Shown here piece after piece: positions 38,475 to 51,321 of a stretch of DNA of 64,000 bases. Each line of letters starts with the position of its first letter. The first letter of the stretch is position 1. This DNA is from Arachis hypogaea (taxonomy: Eukaryota; Streptophyta; Magnoliopsida; Fabales; Fabaceae). The notes under the pieces are model-generated. The model was not told the DNA's origin and did not search any database. It saw only the letters and a program-made list of their open reading frames with translations. The position numbers and the translations under genes are program-made. The DNA is taken from assembly GCF_003086295.3 (NCBI RefSeq), contig NC_092050.1, forward strand, positions 155,812,699-155,876,698, in the 5' to 3' direction.

Positions 38475-39772
38475 GTGTTATTTGTGAACGATTTCTCTCG
38501 CATGACTTTGGTATATTTTTTAAAACACAAATTTAAAGTATCTGATAAATTCTTTGCTTTCTACCAAATGATTCAAACTCAATTCAATAAGAAAATCCAA
38601 GTGCTTTACTCAGATAATGGTGGAGAATTTATAAATCAATCAATGCGCGATTTTTTTATGGAAAATGGTCTGATCCATCAGACTTCCTGTCCAAATACAC
38701 CCCAACAAAATGGTGTGGCTGAGCGGCAAAATCGTAAGTTACTTGAGATGATCCGAGCCATACTTTTTGATGCACAAGCTCCAAAAACTTTTTGGCTTGA
38801 AACTATAGCGACCTCTGCCTACTTACTGAATCGCCTGCCTACCCAAGTTCTCCACTACAAAATACCCTTACAAGTCTTGGCTATTCAGACTACAATCCCG
38901 TCTATTCTAACCTTACCACCTCGAGTATTTGGATGTTCCGTCTTTGTCCATATCCCCAAAGTCAATAGAACCAAACTTGATCCTTGTGCAGAAAAATGTG
39001 TTTTCGTTGGGTATGCTACACACTAAAAGGGGTATAGGTGCTACAATCCAATCACTTGTCGTATTCATGTGACCATGGATTGTGATTTTTTAGAATCCGA
39101 ATTTTACTTCAGCCGCCAACATGGCATTCAGGGGAGAACAATAATGAACCACCAAGTTGGTTAAATAACCTTTGTTGCCCAGAAACTGTTCAAACAGAGC
39201 AAGTAGATGGAGCCACCGAGCATACTTCACTCAACGTAGAAAATAACTCGGTACATACAACCAGTGAGAGTCCTTTTGAGAATGTCAAACAAGAGGTAAG
39301 TAATTGTCAATCTGATAATTTACTCCTTGTTTTTAATGAGGCCACTAATAATAACACTATAACATTGGAACATGAAGAGCCAGAGTCCAATACCTTTATT
39401 CTTCCTCCAAGAAGAAACAGAGGGATGCCTTTTGATCGGTACTCACCAAAACATGTTTTCCGTAACTCAAGATATCCGATAAGAGTGGATAGAGAAGGAA
39501 TAACAAATGTTGCAAAGGCTTTTTCCACCAGACTCTTAACAGAAGTTATTCCAAAAACTGTACGAGAAGCCAATGAGAAAGCTGAATGGCAAAAAGCCAT
39601 GAATACAGAAATGGAAGCTCTAGAGAAGAACAGAATTTGGAAGAAATGTATCTTACCGACAGAAAAAAAGTCAGTTGGGTACAAATGGGTTTTCACCATT
39701 AAACACAAGGCAGATGACACTATTAAACGGTACAAGACAAGGTTAATGGCCAAAGGTTATACCCAAATATGA
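38475..39772 (+). pseudogene. Ty1/copia pol fragment (integrase to start of RT)
   Basis: 38475..39026 encodes the copia integrase core. 'NDFSR...VYFLK' (first Asp region), 'YSDNGGEF' (second Asp) and 'PQQNGVAERQNR' (catalytic Glu) are all readable, followed by 'FGCSVFVHIPK...KCVFVGY'. The frame then stops at 39024, and linker sequence follows in other frames. 39365..39772 encodes the start of the RT, 'WQKAMNTEMEALEKN' through 'YKWVFTIKHKADDTIKRYKTRLMAKGYTQ', which breaks off there. No LTR, gag, protease or RNase H is present. It is a truncated, frame-shifted fragment directly abutting an unrelated gene fragment (39820..40009). Confidence 0.88.
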
Positions 39773-39819
39773 ATTTGGTTTTTTATTACAATGATCAGGA
39801 AACTGTATGATGCTTTTTC

Positions 39820-40009
39820 CGTTTGCAATACTTGAATCCCACAGCTATCTGGAGGACAAGGACAATGGAGTTAATTGCTTGTCTCCTTACTTCGTTGCCA
39901 ATCTCAAAGGGGTTCATTTGCAAGGAGCAGATATAATTAGTGGTCAGAATCTAACTATTGATGGTGGCTTTACTATTAATCCAATGTCGGGTTTGTTTTC
40001 AATATCTTA
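39820..40009 (+). pseudogene. C-terminal fragment of a short-chain dehydrogenase (SDR)
   Basis: The frame reads GVNCLSPYFVANLKGVHLQ then GADIISGQNLTIDGGFTINP, closing near 40009. This is the order of the C-terminal third of classical plant SDRs (VNC.SPY motif, ANLKGV, then the ISG.NL.IDGGFT signature), with the stretches between these motifs deleted. The catalytic Tyr-Lys and Rossmann regions are missing, so the fragment cannot be an enzyme. The parent gene is not in the window. Confidence 0.7.
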
Positions 40010-40285
40010 ATAAGTTTGAAGACTTTAAACTTGATGTCATATTTCGTGGACTGATTTGTTATTCTTGTTGTGATTGTGTACGGATATGGCAATGTGCAAT
40101 TGTTTCCATCTAATAGTAAAATAAACAAATGTGTATGTTTGGTAAAGTCCTCAATAAGCTGCAATATAATTTCATAAATTAATATTCTGTCTAAATATAT
40201 GTACCTGAAGTAAAACTATCCTTCAACATTATTCTTAATTGTTAACCTTATTATAAACTTTTAAGCTAAAAGCATAGTTTTCAAT

Positions 40286-43200
40286 CTATAATTTGCAGCT
40301 TGTTATGGATTGGGAATTGTTGGATCTATCTGGAAGTTGCAGACGCTCCCATTCATCATGGTTGACACTTTTGAAGCACTGATCCACCATTTCTTCACTA
40401 ACTAACTCAAGTTTTGAAGGCTCCCACTTAAAATAAGAGAAGAAAAAGGAAAATAAATCAACATTTAGTTGACAGATATGAAAAGAAATTTAAAACAGAA
40501 TTATTTCTCTCTATACAAAAAAATGGCATATTATAGGAAACATTTCAAGTGTATTGGGGAGTACTGCTGCACCAATTGTTTTAACTGTTGATTTCAATTA
40601 ATATATATTATATATATTTTTTATAATTCAGATCAACGGTTAAAATAATTGGAGCACCGGAACTTCCGATGCACTTAAAATATTTCCCATATTATATATA
40701 TATATATATCCTTAATTACCTTGGGCTTGTTGTCTTTGTCAAAGAGCTTTGCTCTTGAACCCTGTCCGTATGATTCAATTAATTTGAGTGAATTGTAAAA
40801 TAAAAAGGGAATTATTAGTTAAATAATTAAAAGTTAATTTCATGATCCTTTTTATTTGGACAAAAAATTGTAGTGGTGTTAAAATATTTACCTCAAAGAG
40901 ATCATAACTAACGGTTCCTCTAATGACATGGCTGGCAATATTATAATCCCGATAAAGACATTCTTCGATATTTTGTATTCGACTTTTTCTTATCTGAAAG
41001 ACATCAAATTGTAGCATTTTTTTTCAATAATTAATAATTAAAAGAGAAAATTCTACTCTCCTCCCATGTGAGATGCTAAAATGACACTCCTCTCCCCTCT
41101 ATTTTATAAATATACATTCTTCTCCCTTCTAACTTTTAAAAAACCTCCTCTTTAATCCATTTTAAATTTTTTTGTGTTAACTAATATTAACTTTATCCAT
41201 TTTTTTTAAAAAATAAATTATTTTTTTAAAAAAATACCCATTAACAAAAGTTTTATTTTTTATCATTAAATTTTTCTTACCAAAATACCCTTTAATAAAT
41301 TATTCTTTTATTGATTAAATTATACTTTTACCAAAATATTTTTAAAAAATTAATAATTAAATTATTTTTTTCTAAGATACCTACCCTTCAATAATTTTTT
41401 AATTATTAAATTATAATTTTACTAAAATTTTTGTTAATAATTATTTTTATATTTACTATTAATTTTTTGATATCAATATATATTATTTTAACATTAAATA
41501 AAAAAATTTTACCACTGTTAATATGTATAATAATTAATATATATTGATATTAATAATCTTACTAACAAATTTTATTTAATGTTAAAATAATATATATAAA
41601 TATCAAAAAATTAATAGTAAAATATAAACAAATTGTTAACGAAAATTTTGGTAAAATTATAATTTAATAATTAAAAAATTATTGAAGGGTATTTTAAAAA
41701 AAATAATATAATTATTAAATTTTTTTAAAAATATAATTTAATCAATAAAAGAATAATTTATTAAAGGATATTTTAGTAAGTAAAATTTAATAATAAAAAA
41801 TAAAATTTTTGTTAATGGATATTTTTTTTTTAAATAATTTTTTTCTTAAAAAATAGATAAAGTTAACATTAGTTAACACAAAAAGTTTAAAATAGATTAA
41901 AGATGAGGTTTTTTAAAAGTTAGAAGGGAGAAAAATGTACATTTATAAAATAGAAGGGAATGGAATGTTATTTTAACATTTTACAAGAAAAGAGAATAGA
42001 ATTTTCTCTAATTAAAAAATTACAACTAACTAATAATATATTTTTTAAGGACTAACATACTTACTAATTTAAGAGTTATTTTGAGACTTATGGGACTTGC
42101 TGAACGCATTGAGCTTAATGCATCTGTTATCCACTTTTCTGTTCCATTTTCTAATAATTCATTTTCCTATAAATATAATTAATCATTTAAAATTAAATAA
42201 TACTTTATTTATTCCAAGATAAAATGTATAAACTTTGTACGTCTAATTAACTTGATGCGTATACTTACCAAAGTATGGATTATATCTTCCACAGTTTCTT
42301 TGGAAAAACATTTGTTTATAATCTCCAATCTGTTTTGAGTTGTTGCTCTTCACACTATCAATTCTCAAAGTGCAGAAAATCATAAAAAAAAATTTCTTTT
42401 TATACCAATTATTGACTTACCTCATAAAAGAGCTGTTTTTTCTTGCATATGCTTTGTTAGCAAAAGTTTCTATTAACGTGGCAATAGTTGATACATTTGA
42501 AGAAGTAACAGCTTGCAGGGCATTTTCCAAAGATTGTAGCCTCTATTACCAAAAATAAATAAATAATTTATGCAAATATCTAATTATATATTATTATAAT
42601 TATTTTTAAATTTATTAGTTTTTTTTTAAAGATAAATGTTATTTTATTAATATAAAATAAAAGTATTTCCATAAAGAAGTATAAAAAAAATTGGGTATTT
42701 CCATTTATCATTAACTGTGACTGAAAGACTAAGAGTTTAGAAAAGAGTAAAGTAAGAGCAAAGAAAATTAGCAGCATCTATCAGCATCTATCATGTATGG
42801 CTTACGAGTTCACGCACTAAATTGTTGGCTTCTTTCACTATCTCTGGTGCCGGGTTTATTACCTTCTCAAAAACACACCGATTCCTCGCTTTCCAAGTGC
42901 TCAAACACAGCGCCGCTATGAGGAGGGTCTTTTGTCTACCGTCGAATTGAGCCGCTGCCCAGGATAAGACTAGTTGCCACCAATTGAAAAAGGTCTCTTC
43001 TTCTCTCATCCATAGGTCAGGGGTTATTAAACTTAGGCTCCATATTATTGAAGACAGGGGGAATTGGAACAAAGGATGAGAAATTGATTCAGCTTTCAAC
43101 ATGCATCGTGGACAAGTGGCAGGAGTGGATGCGAACCGGCTGTGAACTTGTTGCAACCCCGGAAGCTTTTCATGAAAACTTTTCCATAGAAAAACCTTAA

Positions 43201-46200
43201 TTTTATGAGGTAATTTCAATTCCCAAATGTTATTCCAGACTCTGTTGTTCTGTATGTTCTGGGTCTCAATGAAGTAGGAGAATGAAAGAATCCATAAACA
43301 ATTTTGTATCCTGACCCAACTTCATATATACCAGATTTTGTCCAGCACCAATTAACTTCATCCTCCTCCTCTGTTGGTTTGATTGAAAAAATTTTATTGC
43401 ATATATCAACTGAAAAATTGACTCAATCAGATTTCTATTCTAGCTTCTATCAGGATTTAGTAACGCACTAATGTAATACACTTGCAGATTTGGCGAGCTT
43501 GTGAGTGTATTTTGAGGGACATTAAGGGGCACTGGTGGTGGGAGTCAGGGGTCATGGAAGATGCGAACATTAGTACCAGAGCCTATTTTCCATAACAAGC
43601 CTTTCTCGATCACCTTGCGCCCTTCAAGAACACTTCTCCAGCCCCACGACGGTACGCTTCCTATCTCTGCATGTAGAAAATCTGTATATCTAAAATATTT
43701 AGCTTTGAGCATTCTTGATAGAGTAAAATTAGGGTATTTCATTAGACGTCAACATTGCTTGCCCAATAACGCCAAATTTTGCGCCTTTAGGTCTTTGATC
43801 CCCAACCCTCCATCTTTCTTCGGTCTCGTCATTGTGTCCCATTTAATCCAAACCATTCTTCGTTCTATGCCTTTTTGACCCCACCAAAATTGCGAGAGCA
43901 TGCTATGAATCTCACTCAACAGCGTGTCCGGGAGCTTGAAACAAGAGAGTGTATAAATAGGAATCGCCTCCCCCACCGCTCTCAATAGCGTGTGCCTGCC
44001 ACCTGATGACAATAGACTTCTTTTCCAACCCATAATCATCTTCTGAACTTTATCCTTGATAGCTCCAAAGGTTGCTTTATTTTATTTTTGAACTATAGAG
44101 GGCAGTCCCAGGTATTTGTCTTGTGCTCCGATAAGTTCAATATTTAGTGTCTGAGCAACTGTTAGTCTTGTATTCTGAGGTGTGTTGTGACTGAAAAAGA
44201 TAGCCAGCTTATTCAAATTGACTTTTTGCCCACTGAAACCCTCATAAATCTCTAACAATTCTAGAATACTTTGACTTGTATTAGGTGCGCTCTTGCAAAA
44301 AAGGATTGAATCATCAGCAAACAAAAGGTGATTAACTGTTTGGCATCTCCGATTAACTTGAACTCCTTGAATTAATCTGTTTTGCTCTTCCTTGTGTAGT
44401 AAGAAGGAAAGCCCTTCTGCACAAAAAAAGAAAGAGATATGGAGATAAGGGGTCACCCTGTCGGATGCCCCTATTTGGCCTAAAATAGCCAAAAGGTTGA
44501 CCTTCCACAACGACAAAGTAAGAAACAGTCGTTACCAATTCCTTAGTCCAGTTAATCCATTTAGCATCAAAGCCCAGCTTATCCATAATATACCATAAGA
44601 AATGCCATTCAACCTTATCATAAGCCTTGCTCATGTCTAGTTTAATAGCCATCTCATATTCTGCTCTACTTCTCTTATTTTTCAAATAGTGCATACGTGG
44701 GCAATTCGAATATTATCTTAAATGAGTCTACCTTTGAGAAATGCACTCTGATTTGGACTTATAATTTTATTCATAATACCTTGTAATCGGTGCACCATAA
44801 CTTTAGAAATAATTTTATACATAACTGAAGACAAACTGATCGGTCGTACCTGAGTCATGTCACTGGCATCTGGCACCTTTGGAATCAAACAAATTTGAGT
44901 ATGATTGAAACTTTTTAGAAATTTTCCACTGTGAAAGAAACTTCTCACTGCCTTAAAAACGTCACCTCCAACTATATCCCAGAAAAAGTGAAAAAACTTA
45001 GCTGTAAACCCGTCATCACCAGGAGCACTCTGAGCATGAACACTAAATGTAACTCTTTTGACCTCGTCCATAGTTACTGGCCTTTGGAGCCTACGGTTCA
45101 TGGAAGCTGTAACCTTAGGCTCCAAATCCTCTAAGTATGGATTCAGATCAGCCGAACAAGAAGAAATAAAAATATCGCAAAAGTAGTCTTTAGCTACCTT
45201 TGTAATATCATCCGGTTTCGATGCAATCTCATTGTCTCTCCCCACTAATCTCCAAGTTCTGTTCCTTCGCATCCTTGATTGAAATTTCTGATGAAAGAAT
45301 CTAGTGTTCTGATCTCCTTCTTTTAGCCACTTGACTCTAGATTTTTCTCGCCAATAGCTCTCTTCTTTCAAATATGCCAGCTCCAACTTCTCCTCCAAAC
45401 AGGTAACCTCCTTTCCCCCATTGATTTCAGCCACCCGCAACTCCTCTAGTTTAGCTTGAAGGTCCTCAATTTCTTTCCGAGAGTTTGCTTTGTGAGTTTT
45501 CTATCATTGAACTAGTCTATATCTACAAACTTTCAACTTTTGGGCCAAGGAGAACATAACCGAGCTTACAACCTCCATTCTCCACACTTCACTGACAATT
45601 CTCTTGACATCCTCTTCTCCACACCAACGTTCCTGGTATTTAAACCGCCTTTTACTATGCCAGGATTGAGGTTCGGTTTCCATCAAAATTGGAGCATGAT
45701 CCGAGCCTGACTCTGTGAGCCTGTGCACCACTGCATTCGGAAACTTCAACTTCCATTCCATCCCAACTAAATAGCGGTCAAGCCTCTCCTTCACCAAATC
45801 CTCTCCTTGTCTTCAATTTGTCCACGTGAAAGGGCGCCCCACCATTCCAATATCCACTAATTCGTTACTATCAATAAAATTAGTGAATGTTGCAATGGTG
45901 GTTGCTGATTTTTTGCCTCCATCCTCCTTTTTCGTTGGCTTGTTATAGCATTAAAATCACCTGCTATTACCACTTTTTCTTCCAGGTGTTGGCTTATTGT
46001 TGTAAGCTCCTCAAACTGTAAGGATCGAATTTGTTCTGAACAACTCAAATGGACACCAATGAACGCCCATACCTCACTGCTTCTGACTTCCTTAATTTCG
46101 GCTGACACAAAGAATTCTCCACTGCTAATAATTTGAACACAGATGCTGTCCTTCCAAGCTAGCACAAGTCCTCCTGCCACTCCTGCCAGGTTAACAATAT

Positions 46201-49200
46201 GCCAATTTTTGTAGCTGCATACCTGAAGTTTTGCTTCCACCGGACGAGATTGATTCTTTGTTTCACTTATAAACACAATCTCGGGGGAGTGGAATTTACA
46301 GATCCCTTTTAAGGTGTGAATTGTCAGGGGTCTCCCCAAACCCCAACAATTCAAAACTATAGTTCTCATGGCGCCTTGGGTGTCATTTGTAGGCTGGCAC
46401 CCTCCACCATCTGTTCAACTGCATTTTCATCCTCTGTTCTTGCTTTCTTTGTAGATCCTTCAGCTATACCACTCATCAACCTTCTTTTAGGTTCACTTTT
46501 AGTATCTGACTTTGCAGCACCTTTTCTTGCTAACCTTTTCCACTTCCTACCTTTCTCTGTGGTGAGACACTGCCCAATAGCAAATTGCATAAGCTGCCCT
46601 TCATCCTCCTTGGTATTGGACTGACCAGCTATGATAACCTCCATGCATTCTGTTCTAGAATTGGTTGATTGAGGTGACTCAGGTGCTGCCCTGTTACCAG
46701 TGTCTTGTGATTTCAAACTTTGTTTCCCTTCTTGCATTGACATCCCTACAAATTCTTCCAATAAGCAGTTTGAGACCGGTTTTTTCTTACGTTGAGTGGC
46801 CTTATTCTGATTTTGGGTTGAGTTATTGAATGTTCTTTCTCCTTCAGAGTAGATTCACGTTCCCACTTGGCTGGCTTTAGCCCATTCGCCAATGTCATCC
46901 TCTTTTACCATATCACTCTCTGTGTCCTTCAGTAGATCATGGCAGTTTTTCACCTCGTGCCCCAATTTTGCGCAATAGGTACAGAACTTTTCAAGTCTCT
47001 CATAGCGCAGTACCACTTCTACCTCCTTTTTATTAGGTCCTGCCACTATTAACTGATCTCTCACTTGCCTGGCAGCATCAATATTGATTTTGGCCTTCAC
47101 AATCCTAGTTTCTCTGCCTCGCATCTGAAATTTACCTACCTCCAACACTGTGCCCAGTTTCTCTCCCAATTTACGTCAAACTTCGAGAGTTTTAAACGAT
47201 TCTGGAAAATCCCAAAATTGAACCCAAACTGGAAAATTGGAAATAATCTCTTCATCATAGTTCTGATCTTCCTTCCATCTCTTGACATTGAGCACATAAT
47301 CTTTGAATAGCCATAGAGAACCACGTTCAATACGCAAGACATCCACTTCTTTATTAAAAAAGAATTGGAAGGAATTATCCCCTTTGTCACTCACACTAAA
47401 TCCTTCCAGGTTTTCCCATATAGCCTTTAAAACATTCTCCATGGTTCCAACTGAGAAGGTTTTGGAAGCAAAGAGTCTGCCATAGAGACTATTGGAGCAA
47501 GCGTTAATACCTTCTGATATGTCTGCCTCTTCCAATAGAATCACATTCCTACCTCCTTTCCGGTTGTCTTCCTCAGTCCAATCTTCATCCTTCGTTGTCT
47601 CAGCCATTCAGATTACGAAAACTTGTATTGAGATTTAATTGACATTGACAATGTAGCCTTGACGACAGTAGGAACTCCGTTAAAAAATCCTAACAGAACA
47701 CTAAAAAATCCTAATAGAGCAATTTAAAAGAGTACGTACTCCTCGTACTCTCAGAGTCTAATTATATGAAGGGAATTATCTATTTCCCTCTTAATTCTCT
47801 CTAATCCTCTTTGTTTGATTAATTCTTTCTATATTCAATTTCTTTCTCCAACAACGGTGCTTTTATTGACCACTCTATCTAATTTTTGGAATGGTTTGAT
47901 GGACTCAAACATCACCCAAACTATCAGTGTGAGTGAGTATTACGACAAATTCACAGCTTACGCAAATCGTGTTCGTATGAAGAAGACTCAACAGAATCAG
48001 AATTTTAAATCTCAGATCTAGAAATCCAATCAAAATTTCAAGGTACAGTTCCAGCATCACCGCCATGGCGTTGGACAATGATGATGCTTATAGCACCACT
48101 CGGGGCAACGGTGATGGCGATGGGGAACTCACGGGCATAAGCAGGTCTGAGGACGGCGCCGTCGCGAAGGGAAAGGTGGAGGACGAGGATCTATCGGATC
48201 GGAAACTCGACACCAAAGCTGCGTTGCTGGTTCACAAACGCGGCGATCGTAGGTGGAGCAGTTGCGAGAAAGAACGCGACGAACGACGAGGTGGTAGCGC
48301 AGCGTAGAGGACGATGCTGCCGTGAAGGGGAGGCAGAGAACGTTTGCGAAAGCAACGGTGTCGAACGCAGATCTTCGGGCAAGAGCGGCGATGATGCGGA
48401 GGCCACCACCACTACCTTCTTATATGTCTGCCTCTTCCAATAGAATCACATTCCTACCTCCTTTCCATTTGTCTTCCTCGATTCGATCTTCATCCCTAGT
48501 TGTCTCAGGCATGCAGATTACGTAAACTTGTATTGAGATTTAATTGACGTTAACAATGTAGCCTTAACGACAGTAGAAATTCTATTAAAAAATCCTAACA
48601 GAGCAATTTAAAAGAGTACGTACTCCTCGTACTCTCAGAGTCTCTCACGTGGCTTTCAAACTTACTAGTTAAAGATATTCATCCAAATATATGAATTTAA
48701 TTAGATGAAAATGTAAAGTAGTTGTTACGAGTAAAATATTGGCCAAGCTCAATTAGTATAGTTTCATTTACTATAAATAGAGATAGTAAAAATATAATAG
48801 GAAAGAAAGTAATTTGTATTTTTTTTTTTGGAATTCAATGAAGGAAATTATCTCTTTTCCTCTTAATTCTCTCTAGAATAAAGTATCGTTTTTGTGTAAG
48901 TATCAAAGTTGTCCCTAACATTTGAATCATACTATTTAAGTCCCTAACGTTTCAAAATTGACTCAATGTTGTCCTGCCGTTAGGAATCTATTAACGGAAT
49001 TGACGGTGGGACAAAATTGAGACGATTTTGAAACGTTAGGGACTTAAATAGAACGAACACGTTGGGGACAAAAATGATACATAGAAATAAATTTTAATTT
49101 TATCCTTCAATAATATTATTTTTTACAGTACATAGTTATTCAATTATTTTTCAATCACATCTAAGTAAATTACACTTAATCACATTAATTTTATTCTAAA

Positions 49201-51244
49201 TAAATTTATTTTTTTTATAATTTTACTCTTAAAAATTTTTACTCATCATAAAATATTTGTAAAATGACTAGTACATAAACTTGTTAGGGAACAAAAATAA
49301 TACCTATACAATAAAGTAATGTGATTCTAGTCATTTTACAAACATTTCATGATGAGTAAAAATTTTTAAGAGTAAAATTATAAAAAAATAAATTTATTTA
49401 GAATCAAAGTAATGTGATTAAGTGTAATTTACTTAAATGTGATTAAAAAATAATTGAATAACTATGTACCGTAAAAGATTGATATTAGTGAAGGATAAAA
49501 TTAAAATTTAATTTTATGTATCGTTTTTGTCCCCCAACGTTTTTGTCTTATTTAAGTCCTTAACGTTTCAAAATCTTTTCAATTTTGTCCCGCTGTCAAT
49601 TTCGTTAACAGATTCTTAACGGCAGGACAACATTGAGTCAATTTTGAAACGTTAGGAATTTAAATAGGACGATTCAAACGTTAGGGACAACTTTGAGACT
49701 TACCCCAAACGTTGAGGACAAAAACAATACTTTACTCTTCTCTCTAATCCTCTCTGTTTGATTAATTCTTTCTATATTCAATTTCTTTCTCCAACAGTAG
49801 TCTTAAGAACAATTTATTAAAATTAAAGTCATAAATAAATCTAACAAAAGTGGATTCAAAAAACATCATCAAAAATAAAAATGGTGAAAGTTTTACCATT
49901 GAAGGGATGAAATGAGTGGCTAAACCACATGCTAGCATTTCTGCTCCCTTCAAACGTGTGCCAGTTAACCCCAAGTATTCCCCTGCATAAATAAGGTATT
50001 AATTTTAAAATGATTAAGTTTGATCAAGTTAGATAATCCAACCCTATTTATATGTTTAATTTTTTTAAGGGTAAAATACTAAATTGGTCCCCTAAGTTTG
50101 GGTAATTCTGTTTTAGTCCTTAAGGTTTAAAGTATTCTATTTGAATCCAAAAAAGTTTCATTTAGCATCAATTTAGTCTCACAGTGAGGTCAAAATTAAA
50201 TAATTAACAAGATGTCCTACATAACAACAGTTCAAGAACAAAATCGATAATTTGGAGAACAAGTACAAGCTCTAGAGGTACAAAATCAACCATTGATGCA
50301 TCAATACATTTATTTATCATTTTCTTTAGTTTTATAGAAAATATTTTATTTATATTATAAAAAAATAATAAATAAATGTATTGATGTATCAATAGTTGAT
50401 TTTATACCTCTGGAGCTTGTACTTGTTCTCCAGATTATCGATTTTGTTCTTGTACTGTTGTTATGTAGGACATTTTGTTAATTATTTAATTTTGACCTCA
50501 CTGTGAGACTAAATTGATGCTAAATGAAACTTTTTTGAATTCAAATAGAATACTTTAAACCTTAAGGACCAAAACAGAATTACACCCAAACCTAGAGGAC
50601 CAATTTAGTACTTTACCTTTTTTTTAAGATATAGTTTCTTTTCTCCAACCGTTAAATAACATTTAATTATAATGGTTTTTTTAATAAATAATAATTTTAA
50701 TATTTACCGTTTTATACAAAAATACAACTATTTAGTATTTTATATATTATTTCTCATTTTTGCAGTCAGTGTATTATTCTCCAATTTCACAGTCTCTAAT
50801 ATTTATATGAGTAATGGTATATATAATCAATAAAATTTATTATTTTGATTAATATTTAACTAATAAAAATATTTTTAAAACCCTAAATCTTAAATTTTAA
50901 TAGTATAAAAATAAAATATTAACTATTATCGATAAAAAATATTGGTCTCTTGATATTTTTCTTTGATTAAGAAATTTATCAAAAATATTATTTGTACATT
51001 AAAATCACATTATTATATTTGTATATAAATATATGTGTAGTTTAATTTATTTTTAATATATATTTATATTTTAACATATATTTTATATTAATGACTGATT
51101 TTAGTGACTAATTTTAATGTACAAAAATGTACCGAAATAACCAGGAAGCCTAGAAAGGAAGTAACTTGCACCGGCATCCGGAAAATGTCCTATATGTACC
51201 TCTGGCATAGCAAATATCTACAAATAATTCATTTACAATATAAA

Positions 51245-51321
<77 letters not shown>

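Larger units (their letters stand above)
42590..47756 (-). mobile_element. Near full-length L1-type LINE in gene A intron 8
   Basis: This 5.17-kb element lies on the same strand as its host gene. The 5' leader begins GACTCTGAGAGTACGAGG at 47756. It has two ORF regions (47607..46366 and 46369..42791) and an A-rich 3' tail (poly-A near 42628-42619, then eroded A-rich sequence to 42590). The direct repeat TCTAATTATAT at 42579-42589 and 47757-47767 is the proposed 11-bp target duplication. Frameshifts and stops in both ORFs make it non-autonomous today. The order ORF1, endonuclease, RT, zinc-binding C-terminal domain is typical of plant L1. No RNase H is present at the end. Confidence 0.85.

Noticed and set aside
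42577..42600. Possibility that the LINE inserted within the LTR
   Set aside because: Only 36 bases of ordinary intron separate exon 9 from the LINE's 3' edge and they do not match the LTR, so the upstream LTR part was already missing or lost; the target was intron sequence or a truncated LTR edge.
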